From Xestospongia muta (Eukaryota > Porifera > Demospongiae > Haplosclerida > Petrosiidae): DNA of 64,000 nt. Position 1 is the first letter of the stretch, and each line of letters opens with the position of its first letter. The stretch covers positions 34,731,245 through 34,795,244 of the forward strand of contig OY848917.1 of assembly GCA_963693285.1 (NCBI GenBank), in the 5' to 3' direction. Below the pieces are notes generated by a model, which saw only the letters and a list, made by a program, of their open reading frames with translations, was not told the DNA's origin and did not search any database. Made by a program: the position numbers and the translations under genes. Of the stretch, positions 11,601-22,279 are shown in pieces.

Positions 11601-14600
11601 ATTTTACATTAACACTTACTTCGAATCGTAAGGCATATATAAATATCAGAGATTAGGAAAAAACCTTATCTTTAAGTATTATCTGATTACAATGTATTAA
11701 CTGTTATACTTTTCCTAAACATTATTCCTTTTAGAGTTCCTTTACAACAAAATGATATATTTTCTTTAGCATAATTTAAAGCTTTTATAATAGTGAAAGC
11801 ATTTACTAAACACAATTGCATTAAGTTTGACAAACCTGTCAAACATGTTCCAATGGGAGGTAGTTATGTTGAGCAAGGTTTTGTGTTATAAACTAAAGTT
11901 GCTATAATAAATGTTATATTCACTAGGAAGGCTTTGTATTTCAGTGCTGTTAGAATGCTTTAAAGTGCGTCATACAATGACTTGTCGTAATGTTCATATT
12001 AAGATGTTATTTACAGTGGCCATCACTTAGTATTTGACATATAAATTTCAGAGGTGTGGTTTAGTATTAACCAAAGTTACATGTAATTTTGTATTTAGTA
12101 GACATAACCTATGATTATTTAAGTCTAACAGAGTATAAATGTTCTTTAGAATCACTTAGTAATGCTTTTGCCATTATTTAGTTTGTGCTAGTATGTAACA
12201 ATAATATTATATGTTGTTTAGAATGGCAGACTCCATTTGACATAGCACATTACAGAGGTTGTGATAAAGTAGTACAAGTATTTCAATGCCATGGTATTCA
12301 AGTTGATGTTCAAGACAAGGTCAGTGACATATCATTGTTCATGTTAAATTATATAAATATTGATACATACATGTACTGATTATTATTAATATTTACATAA
12401 CAAAAGTAAATGAACCTTTACTGTGGTATATTAATGCTACTTTTGTAATACATTTCATAATTGGGAGAATTGTTATTACTTCTATTAAAAGTTATTGTAT
12501 AGATATAGCTATCAGACATTATGTAGATTAATGAGTTATAGCATACTTTATGACATACAGCTACTCCCACATTCATTACATGAGAATACAAAGTATCAGG
12601 ATGAAATTGTAGGGTGATTCTATCTACCTGCATATGATATACATGTTGTATTACAAGTACATGTACTGTTTAAAATTTGTTGAATTTGAAGATATGCACT
12701 GGTCCTCTTATCTCCCAACAAACCTACATATACATGTGTAATCATACACAAAAGTAGGAATGTTAATACTGTAATAACCTTATAAAATTTATTTGAAAGA
12801 AGAGTGCGATGTAAATTAAGATCTCTTTTACAATACAATTATATTATAATGTATCATGTATTCTCTATTGTATACAGTATGGTGATACAACATTATACAA
12901 AGCATGTTCTAGAGGTGATCATGACACTGTTGATCTTCTAATTAAAGGTGGAGCAAATATTGATATTATTAATAATGTAAGTTTATGATATTATGATGTA
13001 TATCATTTAATTTATTTCTTTAAAGAGAAAATAACAAAATAGCTAATATCTTAAATAATATTTCTTAACAGTCAGTAATGATCATTCAGATCTCATGATA
13101 ATTGATTTATCTCACATGGCATTTATCTCTATATATTTATAGGATGGTGAGACTCCTCTCTACATTGCATCAGAGGAAGGCTACAGTGAAATTGTCCAAT
13201 TGTTACTAAAGGCTAATGCTAGAACTGATATAGTAAACTATGTAAGTTGTCTCATGTAATATAATTATTGTATTTCCTTGATTAAATGCCTTGATGCTCA
13301 TTCAATTCAGAGCATTTTGACCTGTCATTTAAACAAGGCATGTGTTTATTCAATGTAGTTATATCACTTTAAAATTGATTGGTTGATATAATTAATATAT
13401 GGCTATACAACTTAAATATAATAATACTTATTTCGTAGCATGTTATTCAATTAATTAAGCATTCCTTATGTACTATGAGATTGATTGTATAACAAGATAT
13501 TGTTAAGACAACCAATTAATGTTATCACATATCAAATTAAATCCATCTATTCAATATTTAGTAGTTTAATTTGGTAAAATATATTCAAAAAACCACATCA
13601 TATGCATTATTATCTATTGTCAAGATTTGATCTTAACAAACAAACAAAGAAAAGTTTCTAAATATTTATACATAAATGGAAGTACAGTGTACATGTACAT
13701 CTATATATCATATGTTATTTTAGTTTGGACAGACTGCACTCTATGTGGCTGTTAAGAATAACCATACATATATTGCACTTCTTCTGATTGAACATGGCTG
13801 TTCTGTTGATGTTAAGGATCATGTGAGTTCATATTGGTTGTAATGCTTGTTAACAAAACCAATTCCAGTAGTATTTTACATATCTGTACTCTGACAAGCT
13901 AGCCTCTCCTTAGCTGACAGGCTAATGTCTCCTTCACCTTATCAACAAATTGATGGACATAAGAGTGTCTAGAAGCAAAATATTGACCTATTGGAATATG
14001 TGGAATATAGGAGAGTAGTCTAAAATCAAAAAAACAAACAATGACAAATTTCTAAATAGATCTACATAAATACAAATACAGTGTACATGTACATCTGTTT
14101 ATTCTCTTTATGCCATATTTTTATTAGTATGGAGAGACTGCACTCCATGTGGCTGCTGAGAATAACCATACAGATATTGCATTTCTTCTGATTGAGCGTG
14201 ACTGTTCTGTTGATGTTAAGGATCGTGTGAGTTCATATTGGTTGTAATGCTTGTTAACAAAACCACTTATGGTAGTAGTTCATATGTTTACATATCTGTA
14301 GTCTAGTGAGCTAACCTCTACTCAATGTTGGGGGAATATCTCCTTCTTATGAAGAAGCTGATGGGCATAAGAGGGTCTAGAAGCAAACTAAGCCTACTTG
14401 CATATTTGAATATGTGGAATCAGGAGAGTAGACTTTTCCCAGACTACCACGATCAATTGAGCCTTGTATCTTAGCATTAACTTTTTTGGGACAACAAATG
14501 TAGGAATAATGATGTCCAAATCCTGTTTCTTGTCATATCTAGCAATAGTAACTTTAGTTTCAGATATCATCTAATAATAATAACATGACATTACGGTTAA

Positions 14601-17600
14601 AATTTTCCTTAAAATTAAAGTAGAATTTGTAATCAGTCATTACTAGTAGCAAAATAATGGGTGCGGTTAGCACCTTTACACGAACACATTAAATAGGATT
14701 AACCAAAATCTTTGTCAGGATTAAACGTTTAGGAAATTATCTACTTAATTTTCATCCACTAGCCTTTACCTCTCATGTGTTTTTCCTCTAATAGATGATA
14801 TACATAATGTGTTGAATATGTTAGTAGTTCTGTATCTTTCTACTAATTCTTTGTTTGGATATATCAGATTGAGTTGATAAACAGTGTAGTTGGAGAGGTT
14901 AATATAATGACATGGAGATATGTTCTGTGATTAAACCCTAGTATCCAATACTTTTTCTTTTTGTGCATTTTAATATTTTTACTGGTTATTTTGTAAAGTA
15001 TGTACATGTACATTTCACTGATAAATACAAAGTAATTGACCTTTTGTCTTTATTTACATACTATACCATAATATTGTCTGTACTTGTAGTCATTTCTTTA
15101 ACTATGACACAGTAGCCTTTCTACCAGCTTTATAAATATCAGGAGCCTTTGATGTATATTCTAAACCACATTGTACACATTCTTGTACACATAAGATTTG
15201 ATCTAAAAAACAAACAATGACAAATTTCTAAATAGATGTACATAAATACCAATGCACTGTACATGTACATCTGTTTATTCTCTTTATGTCATATCTTTAT
15301 TAGTATGGAAAGACTGCACTCTATGTGGCCGCTGAGAATAACCATTCAGAAATTGCACTTCTTCTGATTGAGTGTGGCTGTTCTGTTGATGTTAAGAATC
15401 ATGTGAGTTCATATAGGTTGTAGTACTAGTTAACAAACCCACCTATGATGGTAGTTCATATGTTTATGTATCTGTAGTCAAGCAAGCTATGCTCTCCTCA
15501 ATTAATGGGCAAATGTCTCATCCTTATCAACAGCTGATAGGCATAGGAGGGTCTGGAAGGAAACTAGGCCTATTTGCTAAATTGGAATATGTGGAATTTA
15601 GGAGAATAGACTTGTCCCCACATTACTACATTCATATAAAATCTTATATCTTTTCATTAACTTTCTTGGGACAACAAATGTAGGAATAATGATGTCCAAG
15701 TCCAGTTTCTTGTCATGTTTAGCAATACTAACTCTAGTTTCAGATGTCATATGATGATAATAACATTCATGCTATAAAATTGGAGTTGATTAATTGGCTT
15801 AATACTGGTATGCATTATCATCTTCACTTCCAAAAAAAATGATATAAGAGATTGATATTGACAATGTTTTAGTGTCTGTACTGCAGTGTCAGTAGAAGGT
15901 GACCTTATGTGTCTTCATATAATCAATGGAGAAATATCATAGTTGCTTTTTATTATAGTTTCAGGCTTGCTCATATTAAATCATCCTATGCCACTGTAAT
16001 CCACACTTAGTTATATTCTTTAGTGAAGAGTGCACAGTGTCCCATAGGTCTCTACAGTGTCACTAAGGGCATTTGTAATATCCTTACTTGACTTTTAACA
16101 TACAATTGATGGATATGACATTGAAGTACCCCTTTACAAAATTGCTTAGAGGTAATTAGAGATAGAGTAATATTTACTATAGATCCTGGCACAATCATGC
16201 CATAAATTATCATGCCATAAGATATAGTCCCTGGACGATGTGTGGCTAGTACAATGTATCTCTCTTTGTCATATGGTAGTTTAGGAACAAAACTATCTCT
16301 GTTAATCATTGTATTTATTGCAAGTACAAATCTGCTTTAGAAGAGTATAGAAGTCTGTCTTTCTTACTCAATTACTAAACCCTAAGCACACCTACTCAAG
16401 CCATATGAAACTTAGTAGTCTGCCCTTTGCTACTCATCCTTGGTGTATATATATTCCTTTTTAGCATGTTATAACATATACCTTAAGTCTGGGAAGTGTT
16501 GTAAAATATTTCATTATTGCCCTTTATCCATGACATATTATGCACTAAATTATTTCACCAAAGAAAAATAAATAAAACAAATGATAAAAATGTGAAGAAT
16601 ATAAGCATTGTAAGACCTATGTGCAATAGTACAGAACACAAAATCTCAATACCAACTTGAGTTTTATGTCAGAAAAATATCTCCTTTTCCAGTAATTCTA
16701 CAATAGATGCATCCAGATTTACAATACATGTAGTTACTATAACTAGGGGAATGGTTTGTTGTTATTATGGAACTATATATGTGTGTAGTTCTATGTCTAT
16801 ATAAGAACTATTGTAATGTAGTAGTACACAAGTATATATTAGAGTTAACTTGTGACATTATTGAAGAATGACACCATAAGCATAAAGTCTTTTATTTTAT
16901 GAATCAAATATCACGATGCTTTTAAAGAGAGGAGTATAATAAATGATAGTAGATATGTGATATATATAATTACAAGTCAATAAGTATAAACCACATCCCT
17001 TGCTTTATTTATTGTAAGTACAAGTGTTCTTGAAAAAGTATAGATAATGTCAAGGTTTTAAGTGAGTATTTTAAATAGATGATAGGACATGTGACTTTGA
17101 TGAAACAAACCATGTCCCGTCCACTAGTGTAGTCTACTACTGGTCACACTATAGTTACCACTTGCTGGGCAAAACTATGTTAACAAAACACTACAATTTT
17201 CTACTATAATTTATTAATACTTTAATAATAGTTATTGATGCCTTTTAAATCAGTCTATTATGTTTTTTCTCTGCAAAGTCAGCCTTAGATGTTAAAGGTG
17301 ATTCAATTTAATACGTTTTAAAAGACCTATTGTCTCATGTGCATACATGTATGAGGAGTGTCTTAGTAATGTTTTTGCTATATAGTTTGTACTAGTATTA
17401 GGATGGTGAAATTCCATTATACATAGCATGTTACAAAGGTCATGACAAAGTAGTACAAGTATTACTAGACCATGGTGTTCAAGTGGATGTTCCAGACAAG
17501 GTTATTAGGATATCATGTATTTTATTTAAGACATGTAAATATTGACATGTACATGTACTGAATATTGTTGATGTTTATGCAGTGGAAATCAAGATAATCT

Positions 17601-18083
17601 TTATGTATTGTCACTGTTCAGCTATTATTGCAATGATGGTATAGCAATATACCCCTTTGTTATTAATACATATACAAAGCTATTTGCTGACCACATTTAC
17701 TTCAAACTAACAGAGATGGGAATGCTAGTTAAAATATAATAACAATTACCATTCATAATTTTAAATTATATTTCATTTTATTCTTATAATTAGAGACACA
17801 TCCTAAGAAACTTCACCTTCAGCAAGCCCTTGCTCCCATTGGATACAAATGGAGACAGATTGGAGAAGGCTTAGAGATATCTTATGGTACAATACAATCC
17901 ATAAACAGAAATCCTCAATATGATGACACTCTCAAACTATCAGAGATACTACAGATATGGATTGATACCAATAACCCATCTAATGTGACCTGGGGAGCTA
18001 TCATTGAAGTCATTAAAAAAGAACCTGTTAATGAACTAGCTCAAGCTGAAGCTATTCTTAAATGCAAGTATATTGTAAAATAA
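2518..18083 (+). CDS. Gene 1: ankyrin-repeat protein with C-terminal Death domain (5' end outside window)
   Basis: Spliced gene made of 99-base, phase-0 exons, each encoding one 33-residue ankyrin repeat, then a terminal Death-domain exon. Intact exons start at 2518, 3686, 4586, 5227, 5828, 6295, 6939, 7555, 8022, 9538, 11302, 12878, 13143, 13724, 14128, 15304, 17402 and 17796 (last ends 18083). That gives 17 repeats plus 95 residues, about 656 aa in view. Damaged exons at 8645, 10405 and 12222 and deleted ones at 9099 and 9823 lie between them. Donors are mostly GTCAGT, GTAAGT or GTGAGT, acceptors mostly TTTAG. No start codon exon is seen, so at least one exon lies upstream. Ankyrin repeats bind proteins and Death domains assemble signalling complexes; the partner is unknown. 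Transcript structure is predicted, and skipping of dead exons is assumed. Confidence 0.8.
2990..3480 (+). repeat. Intronic segment duplicated at about 14640-15110
   Basis: Shares runs such as ATATCAGATTGAG and ACATGGAGATATGT with 14640-15110, in the same order and orientation. A non-coding repeat inside gene 1 introns; no open frame. Confidence 0.6.
3686..3784 (+). CDS. Gene 1 ankyrin exon (ASYYGHYK variant)
   Basis: Acceptor TTGTTTAG, donor GTCAGT. Core TPLYIASYYGHYKVVQLLL, end VQVDVQDK. Confidence 0.85.
4586..4684 (+). CDS. Gene 1 ankyrin exon (CLYGSVK variant)
   Basis: Begins DDKTPLNIACLYGSVK and ends VQMDVPDK; donor GTAAGT. Sister of exon 6295. Confidence 0.85.
5227..5325 (+). CDS. Gene 1 ankyrin exon (ASYYGHDK variant)
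   Basis: Differs from exon 3686 by Tyr to Asp in the GHDK turn. Sister of exon 6939 at 1712 bases. Confidence 0.85.
5828..5926 (+). CDS. Gene 1 ankyrin exon (ACYYGHDK, VQVLL variant)
   Basis: Core TPLYIACYYGHDKVVQVLL. Sister of exon 7555 at 1727 bases. Confidence 0.85.
6295..6393 (+). CDS. Gene 1 ankyrin exon (CLYDSVK variant)
   Basis: Like exon 4586, but the Gly of the helix-turn-helix is Asp (LYDSVKIVQ), an unusual change at a conserved ankyrin glycine. Confidence 0.85.
6939..7037 (+). CDS. Gene 1 ankyrin exon
   Basis: Second-block copy of 5227-5325; core IASYYGHDKVVQLLL. Confidence 0.85.
7555..7653 (+). CDS. Gene 1 ankyrin exon
   Basis: Second-block copy of 5828-5926; same predicted peptide. 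Confidence 0.85.
8022..8120 (+). CDS. Gene 1 ankyrin exon (ASYKGHYK variant)
   Basis: Core TPLYIASYKGHYKVVQ. It sits where a third CLYDSVK-type exon would be expected, so the block boundary falls here. Confidence 0.85.
8645..8743 (+). pseudogene. Gene 1 ankyrin exon with destroyed splice acceptor
   Basis: All 33 codons are open (core YIACYYGYDKVVQVIL), but the usual TTTAG before GATGGC reads TTTAA. The nearest AG lies one base inside the exon and would shift the frame. Donor GTGAAT is also atypical. Probably skipped; being 99 bases, its loss keeps frame. Confidence 0.75.
9099..9106 (+). pseudogene. Deleted ankyrin exon remnant
   Basis: The intron 3' tail and the first eight exon bases (GATGGCAA) run straight into sequence normally found downstream of an exon (ATTAGAAAATTG). 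The rest of the exon and its donor are gone; the acceptor TTTAG has become TTCAC. Confidence 0.7.
9538..9636 (+). CDS. Gene 1 ankyrin exon (ITPLHIVCYKGHDK)
   Basis: Open 33 codons, donor GTCAGT. The Leu-His at TPLH matches the ankyrin consensus better than most neighbours. Confidence 0.82.
9823..9840 (+). pseudogene. Ankyrin exon 3' remnant
   Basis: Only the exon end (GGATGTTTCAGACAA) and the GTCAGT donor remain; the final G of the exon is missing and no acceptor or repeat core precedes it. Confidence 0.55.
10405..10503 (+). pseudogene. Gene 1 ankyrin exon with two stop codons
   Basis: Acceptor TTTAG and donor GTCAGT are preserved, length is 99 bases, but in-frame TAA and TGA occur near the 3' end (after DHNT and after MDV). 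If included it would truncate the protein before the Death domain. Confidence 0.85.
11017..11261 (+). mobile_element. Probable small MITE inserted in a gene 1 intron
   Basis: The conserved intron tail is interrupted after ATAGTA and resumes at 11262 (GTTTGTG). The inserted 245 bases have imperfect inverted ends (TACTGTAAAACATT against the complement of the 3' end). No coding capacity; target duplication unclear. Confidence 0.4.
11302..11400 (+). CDS. Gene 1 ankyrin exon (HIACYRGHDK)
   Basis: Open, donor GTGAGT. Core ITPLHIACYRGHDKVVQ, ending VQVDVPDK. Confidence 0.83.
12222..12319 (+). pseudogene. Gene 1 ankyrin exon with one-base deletion
   Basis: 98 bases instead of 99: the start reads AATGGCAGACTCC where paralogues have AATGGCATAACTCC. 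In phase 0 this leads to TAG after seven codons. The repeat is still readable in the other frame (TPFDIAHYRGCDKVVQVF). Confidence 0.8.
12878..12976 (+). CDS. Gene 1 ankyrin exon (LYKACSRGDHD)
   Basis: Begins YGDTTLYKACSRGD and ends GGANIDIINN; donor GTAAGT. More consensus-like at GGAN than the amplified exons, suggesting an older member. Confidence 0.83.
13143..13241 (+). CDS. Gene 1 ankyrin exon (LYIASEEGYSE)
   Basis: DGETPLYIASEEGYSEIVQ, ending TDIVNY; donor GTAAGT. Same type as gene 2 exons 38271, 40671 and 46243. Confidence 0.85.
13724..13822 (+). CDS. Gene 1 ankyrin exon (LYVAVKNNHTY)
   Basis: FGQTALYVAVKNNHTYIAL, ending SVDVKDH; donor GTGAGT. Same type as gene 2 exons 42617, 43842, 45063 and 48190. 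Confidence 0.85.
14128..14226 (+). CDS. Gene 1 ankyrin exon (LHVAAENNHTD)
   Basis: YGETALHVAAENNHTDIAF with a consensus LHVAA helix; donor GTGAGT. Confidence 0.85.
14640..15110 (+). repeat. Intronic segment duplicated at about 2990-3480
   Basis: Second copy of the intronic repeat described at 2990; parts also recur in gene 2 introns (for example TATGACACAGTAG, CTTTATAAATA). Confidence 0.6.
15304..15402 (+). CDS. Gene 1 ankyrin exon (LYVAAENNHSE)
   Basis: YGKTALYVAAENNHSEIAL, ending SVDVKNH; donor GTGAGT. Confidence 0.85.
17402..17500 (+). CDS. Gene 1 last ankyrin exon
   Basis: DGEIPLYIACYKGHDKVVQ, ending VDVPDK. The upstream intron tail is shortened (TAGTATTAG acceptor) and the donor is GTTATT, weaker than the GTCAGT of its relatives. 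Gene 2's dead exon 38034 has the same weak donor, so use of this exon is less certain. Confidence 0.7.
17796..18083 (+). CDS. Gene 1 terminal exon: Death domain
   Basis: Read from a phase-0 acceptor (AATTAGAG), the exon gives 95 residues then TAA. Residues 5-90 fit the Death-domain fold: LHLQQAL helix, YKWRQIGEGLEIS with Trp19, IQSINRN, an acidic YDDTLKLSEILQIWI helix with Trp55, and NVTWGAIIEVIKK with Trp66. Death domains self-associate in signalling complexes (receptor adaptors, apoptosis, NF-kB-type pathways). Here it follows a chain of ankyrin repeats, an architecture known in several animal lineages. An alternative acceptor two bases earlier (TTAG) would be out of phase with the ankyrin exons. 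Confidence 0.85.
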   Translation, partial: THPKKLHLQQALAPIGYKWRQIGEGLEISYGTIQSINRNPQYDDTLKLSEILQIWIDTNNPSNVTWGAIIEVIKKEPVNELAQAEAILKCKYIVK

Positions 18084-18181
18084 AATTATCAAAGACATTT
18101 ATAGTTTGGTCTCTATGATGTTTTGTTATTATCCCTCCTTACTTTCTATACAATTTCTTAATAGCTTTTCCATTTTGTTAG

Positions 18182-18187
18182 AATAAA
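18182..18187 (+). terminator. Possible polyadenylation signal of gene 1
   Basis: AATAAA about 100 bases after the stop. Another AATAAA at 18079-18084 overlaps the stop codon itself. Confidence 0.35.
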
Positions 18188-19647
18188 TGTGGTTTTTCCA
18201 AATATAAACATGTTAGGTGGATAATATACACATACAAGATAAATATAACCTTAAAAACTGCTACTTACAAGATATGATTGCATCATACTATATATAAAAG
18301 GAGGGTTCTGTACTTTAGTATTTTTCATATTGTATAGTGTTCATGAAAAATGAGTTGGCTTTCTCTTCCTGGGCAGGTTTTTAATGTATATTTAAAAAAA
18401 ACTTTTGACTAAATTCATCTTTGGAAGAAAATCTCACAATATCTTAAATGAGATTTCTAGTCTTTTTGAAAACTGTAATGTATTTTCAAACTGAATTCAT
18501 ATGATACAAGAGAGAAAGAAACTCTATAAAAATATTATTTTTAACGTTATATTTTTTACCTGAGTTGCTACATTTTCCAAGAATTTTTCCTGGCATGAGC
18601 ATCTACATAACTTTTATTGGACACCTGCCACAAATGTGGAAAACGTTGCACTGCTTCTGTCAACTTTTCTTTATTCATTTTATTTTACTTTATCTTCACA
18701 TGACAAAACTCTGAAAAGTGATTGGTAATATATGTGTGTATTGGCTGGAACCAGATACATTACATATGTGGTGTTCTTAATGCAGTAAGTAGTAGTATCA
18801 GTTGTAGAATTGGCTGGTGTTGACCTATTGCTGGTATTATGTCACAATGCTGAGGTTGTATGTTGGTACTAATATGCAATATCTGAGAGGTTAGTGTCAT
18901 CTACAATTGTTCATGTTCTTACTGCCTGTAACATATCATTTGCAGTTAACTTTTGACTGGAACAATCCATACTAGCTATTTTAATTTTTTTGAACCACTT
19001 TTAAGAATTTGCACAAGAAAATGGTGCTTCAAACAACTTTACTTATCTCTGCTTTTGTGTTCTCTCTCCATTATTGTGTATTTTGGGATGCATTTACACT
19101 CAGATATTGTTGAAAACCATCTCCAGTCTTCAATAAATCATGTTCTTTCTTGTCCAAGAACAGTTTTCCCTCTATCAGACATAATAATATTCATGATTTG
19201 CAACCAAAGTTGTTATGGAGTAATGACCTGACCTGTTGACTTCTTTTGAAATAAATAGATCACATTAAGCCCAGTTTAAAATATCTAAAAACATTGCTCT
19301 TGTACTAGAAGAGAACAATACATAACCAATATAACATTGTATTTTTGTAAGGACACTTTTTGGTTGATAAAGATTCAATAGTCTACAAGAGAAAGTTATG
19401 TGACCAACTATTTTATTTCATCACTTCTTTAAACACACATCTAATACATCATCAAATAATAGTTGTCATGATCTTACTAGACAATAGAATGATGTGAGCT
19501 TTCTAACACAATGTCAGCTTAAACTGAGGAAGAGTTGCATCTGCTACCAAAAGTAATTCCATAGCAACCATATGGCCAATCTACAGAGGTCTATTAATGG
19601 ATCCATTTTATCTGATATCATCTCCACATGACCACTAGAAGACTAAC

Positions 19648-19700
<53 letters not shown>

Positions 19701-20560
19701 AGTCTTATATTTCACATTCCTTACTTATTAGTAGTGACAATTCTCTGGTAATGTCCTAATAAGAGGAAAATATGAGGATTAAACAGATCTAATTGTGCCG
19801 ACTATAATAACAAAATAAAATATAAATATATTAATTATAATAATATTACTTTAATTAAATAGGAATATGCTGTTTTATACTCTTCCATATACTAATAACA
19901 AGTCCCTAATAAATAGTAATAAAACTAGATTGAGAAACTTGTTTGACAACTAATTCAAACCTGTTTGAAAAACCAGTTACTATATTACTATTTTAATAGA
20001 TTATTTACTTGTCAGCAGCTATTTTATAATCTCTTTTAGCAAGAAAATTAGCCCTATAAAATTTCTATTAATTACGATACGTAATTAGTTAATTAATTTG
20101 TAGGCTATAGTTATTAACTGTGGTTCATTATCTGGCATATCTAGTTGTTAATACATAAACTCTACAATATGACCAATTCTATTTTGACACTCTCGTTTTC
20201 AAAAGTATTATCTTTAGTCAAGATTAAACGGATATAACACAACAAGACAAAACACAACTCAGGATAAGACAGAAAGAACATGTGCTTCGGCGTGTCCTTA
20301 TTGCCCTGATATAATAGTAATTAACTCTACAAGAAAATTAAATATGAACTCATTTCATGAACACACTACAGTCACTGTACTACAATGTTACTATAGTTTC
20401 ATTAATATGATGTGTAGTCCAATATTGAGTTATCAACAAAGCCAAAACTAGTGTAACTCAATTCTTAAACAAATTAAGAAAATATTTGTAATAATTAATT
20501 ACTGAAATAGTGGTGATTTTGTATGAGATATTCCTGATGTTATCATTCAGGGAGTAGAAT
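18188..20560. other. Intergenic, AT-rich
   Basis: No exon, RNA gene or mobile element recognised on either strand apart from the AG microsatellite. Open frames here (for example 18953-19231) have no domain, no splice context and look like chance. Confidence 0.5.
19649..19696 (+). repeat. (AG)24 microsatellite
   Basis: 48 uninterrupted bases of AG dinucleotide. Confidence 0.97.
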
Positions 20561-20569
20561 GACTTTAAG

Positions 20570-21400
20570 ATGAAATGTGTAAATGCCACGTTCTTTGACA
20601 CCACTGTTGATTGTAAAATTATGGGATATTTGTGGTCAGCTCTCAGTCAAGGAGGGTCTCAAATCTTCTACATTAACATTGGCTTCAGGAGGATTGGAAA
20701 TCAGTGGAGCATTGGTACCAGGGACATTAGGAATTACTGTGTCTGGTTTAACAGTACTAGTATTACTGGACTATACTGGATCACTATAGTCTGAATGTTG
20801 ACTCTGTAGTACTAAGTTGACAGCATATTACTTTCTGATTCTCAGGGGCTTTAGTGTTGCTAACATTACTGGAGATAATGAAACATGTCTGGTATCATTA
20901 GTATTAGCAACATAGTTCTCAAAGACATTGGAGATAACTGGAGGAATCGTGTCAATTTTAGTAATGACAGAAGCACCCTCTCCATTGTCAGTAGTACTAA
21001 TTAGTTGTAGTAGGAGTTTGGACTGGGAGTACTATAACAACAGGTTGGAGTTTCCCTTGTCTATATGTGATATCAATTACTTCAGTGTTTATCTTTGAGT
21101 ATGTGAAGATGTCTGTGTATTTTCTAATGTCATGGATATATCATATAATGTCACACAATGTGGCATCATCATTACTGACTTATCGTAGAGTTCAGGTGAC
21201 ACTACTGGCATACATAAGGACATATCAAGTAATATCTGCTATACTTGTTATAAACAGATCACTACCATAGACTGTATGCTCATTACCTGATACAATAATA
21301 TGGGTCTCAGTCTCTGGGATATTAGCTGAAGGTGGAGCTGACTCTGAGCATGGTTTGGGTGAGTTAATAGTGACATTGAAAATGAGGTTGGATCAAGTTG
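20570..21400 (-). pseudogene. Decayed Ser/Thr/Pro/Asn-rich coding region
   Basis: Read on the minus strand, several segments look protein-like but are split by stops and frame changes: a Ser/Pro-rich stretch PPSANIPETETHIIVSG near 21350-21290, a stretch with TIPPVISNVFENYV near 20900, and VIPNVPGTNAPLISNPPEA near 20700. The composition resembles an extracellular stalk or mucin-like repeat region. No domain identified and no intact exon. The plus-strand frames 20570-20794 are its shadow. Tentative. Confidence 0.3.
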
Positions 21401-21982
21401 GCTCTATTTTGAAAGATCTATTTTGTTTGAAGTCTCATTGATAATTACTGCTCCATTAGATATAGGTTATAGACAATAGAAAAGATAACTAACATCAATC
21501 CAAAAAACCTAGGCATTGTCAACAATAATTAATACATCAAACCTTATAACTAACAAGAATATAATCTAAAAAATCATCTCATAAATGTTTTGGAAGGTAG
21601 TGACTAGAATTCTCTATAAAAGATTGAAGCTTTAATGTTTCTATAACTCAAGGTTACTGCCAACACTCCATCTCCTGTTATTTGAAACGAATGACAGCCA
21701 TTCACTAAAGTGAATGAACAGAGTCAGGTTTAAGGACTGAGTTTTAATGAAGACTAGTATGAAGACTTCACTTTTTACAAACTTACTGTAAACAACTGTG
21801 TCAACTACACATTGTATTGTAAATGTTATGACATCACCATGATGATCAATATGGTAGTTGTAGTGTAGAAATGTTAGGTGATATTAGATAGCTGATTAAT
21901 GGAGTCTTCAGTCAAATGTACCATAAGTGGAATAAATACCAGTGTATGATATCTTTTAAAAAAAGAAATAGTAAACAACATT

Positions 21983-22275
21983 AGTGCTTACCACAGTGAC
22001 CTAAAACTAGTAAACTTCAATACTTACCACTGTAACCTAAGATAACTACCAAGATAACTTCCATTAGTAAGTTCTGGATTAGTGAACATCAGTACTTAAC
22101 ATAGTAAGTTAGTAACCTAAGTTAATTATCATAGTGAACATAAGTACACAGACCAGAGAACTAAGATAGCTACCAATAGTAAGCTCTGGATGAGTCAACT
22201 CAGTATTATACCCAGTAACTTATAATATCTACTATTAGTAAGCTCTGGACTAGTAAACATCAGTACTACAATAAT
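21983..22275 (+). repeat. Degenerate minisatellite
   Basis: Variants of GTAAGCTCTGGACTAGTAAA and CATCAGTACTTA recur about four times at irregular spacing (roughly 60-110 bases), separated by CCTAAGATAACTACCA variants. Confidence 0.6.
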
Positions 22276-22279
22276 TATG

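Noticed and set aside
20583..20789. 68-codon hydrophobic plus-strand frame
   Set aside because: Overlaps a second frame and the decayed minus-strand region; probably the shadow of a Ser/Pro/Asn-rich sequence.
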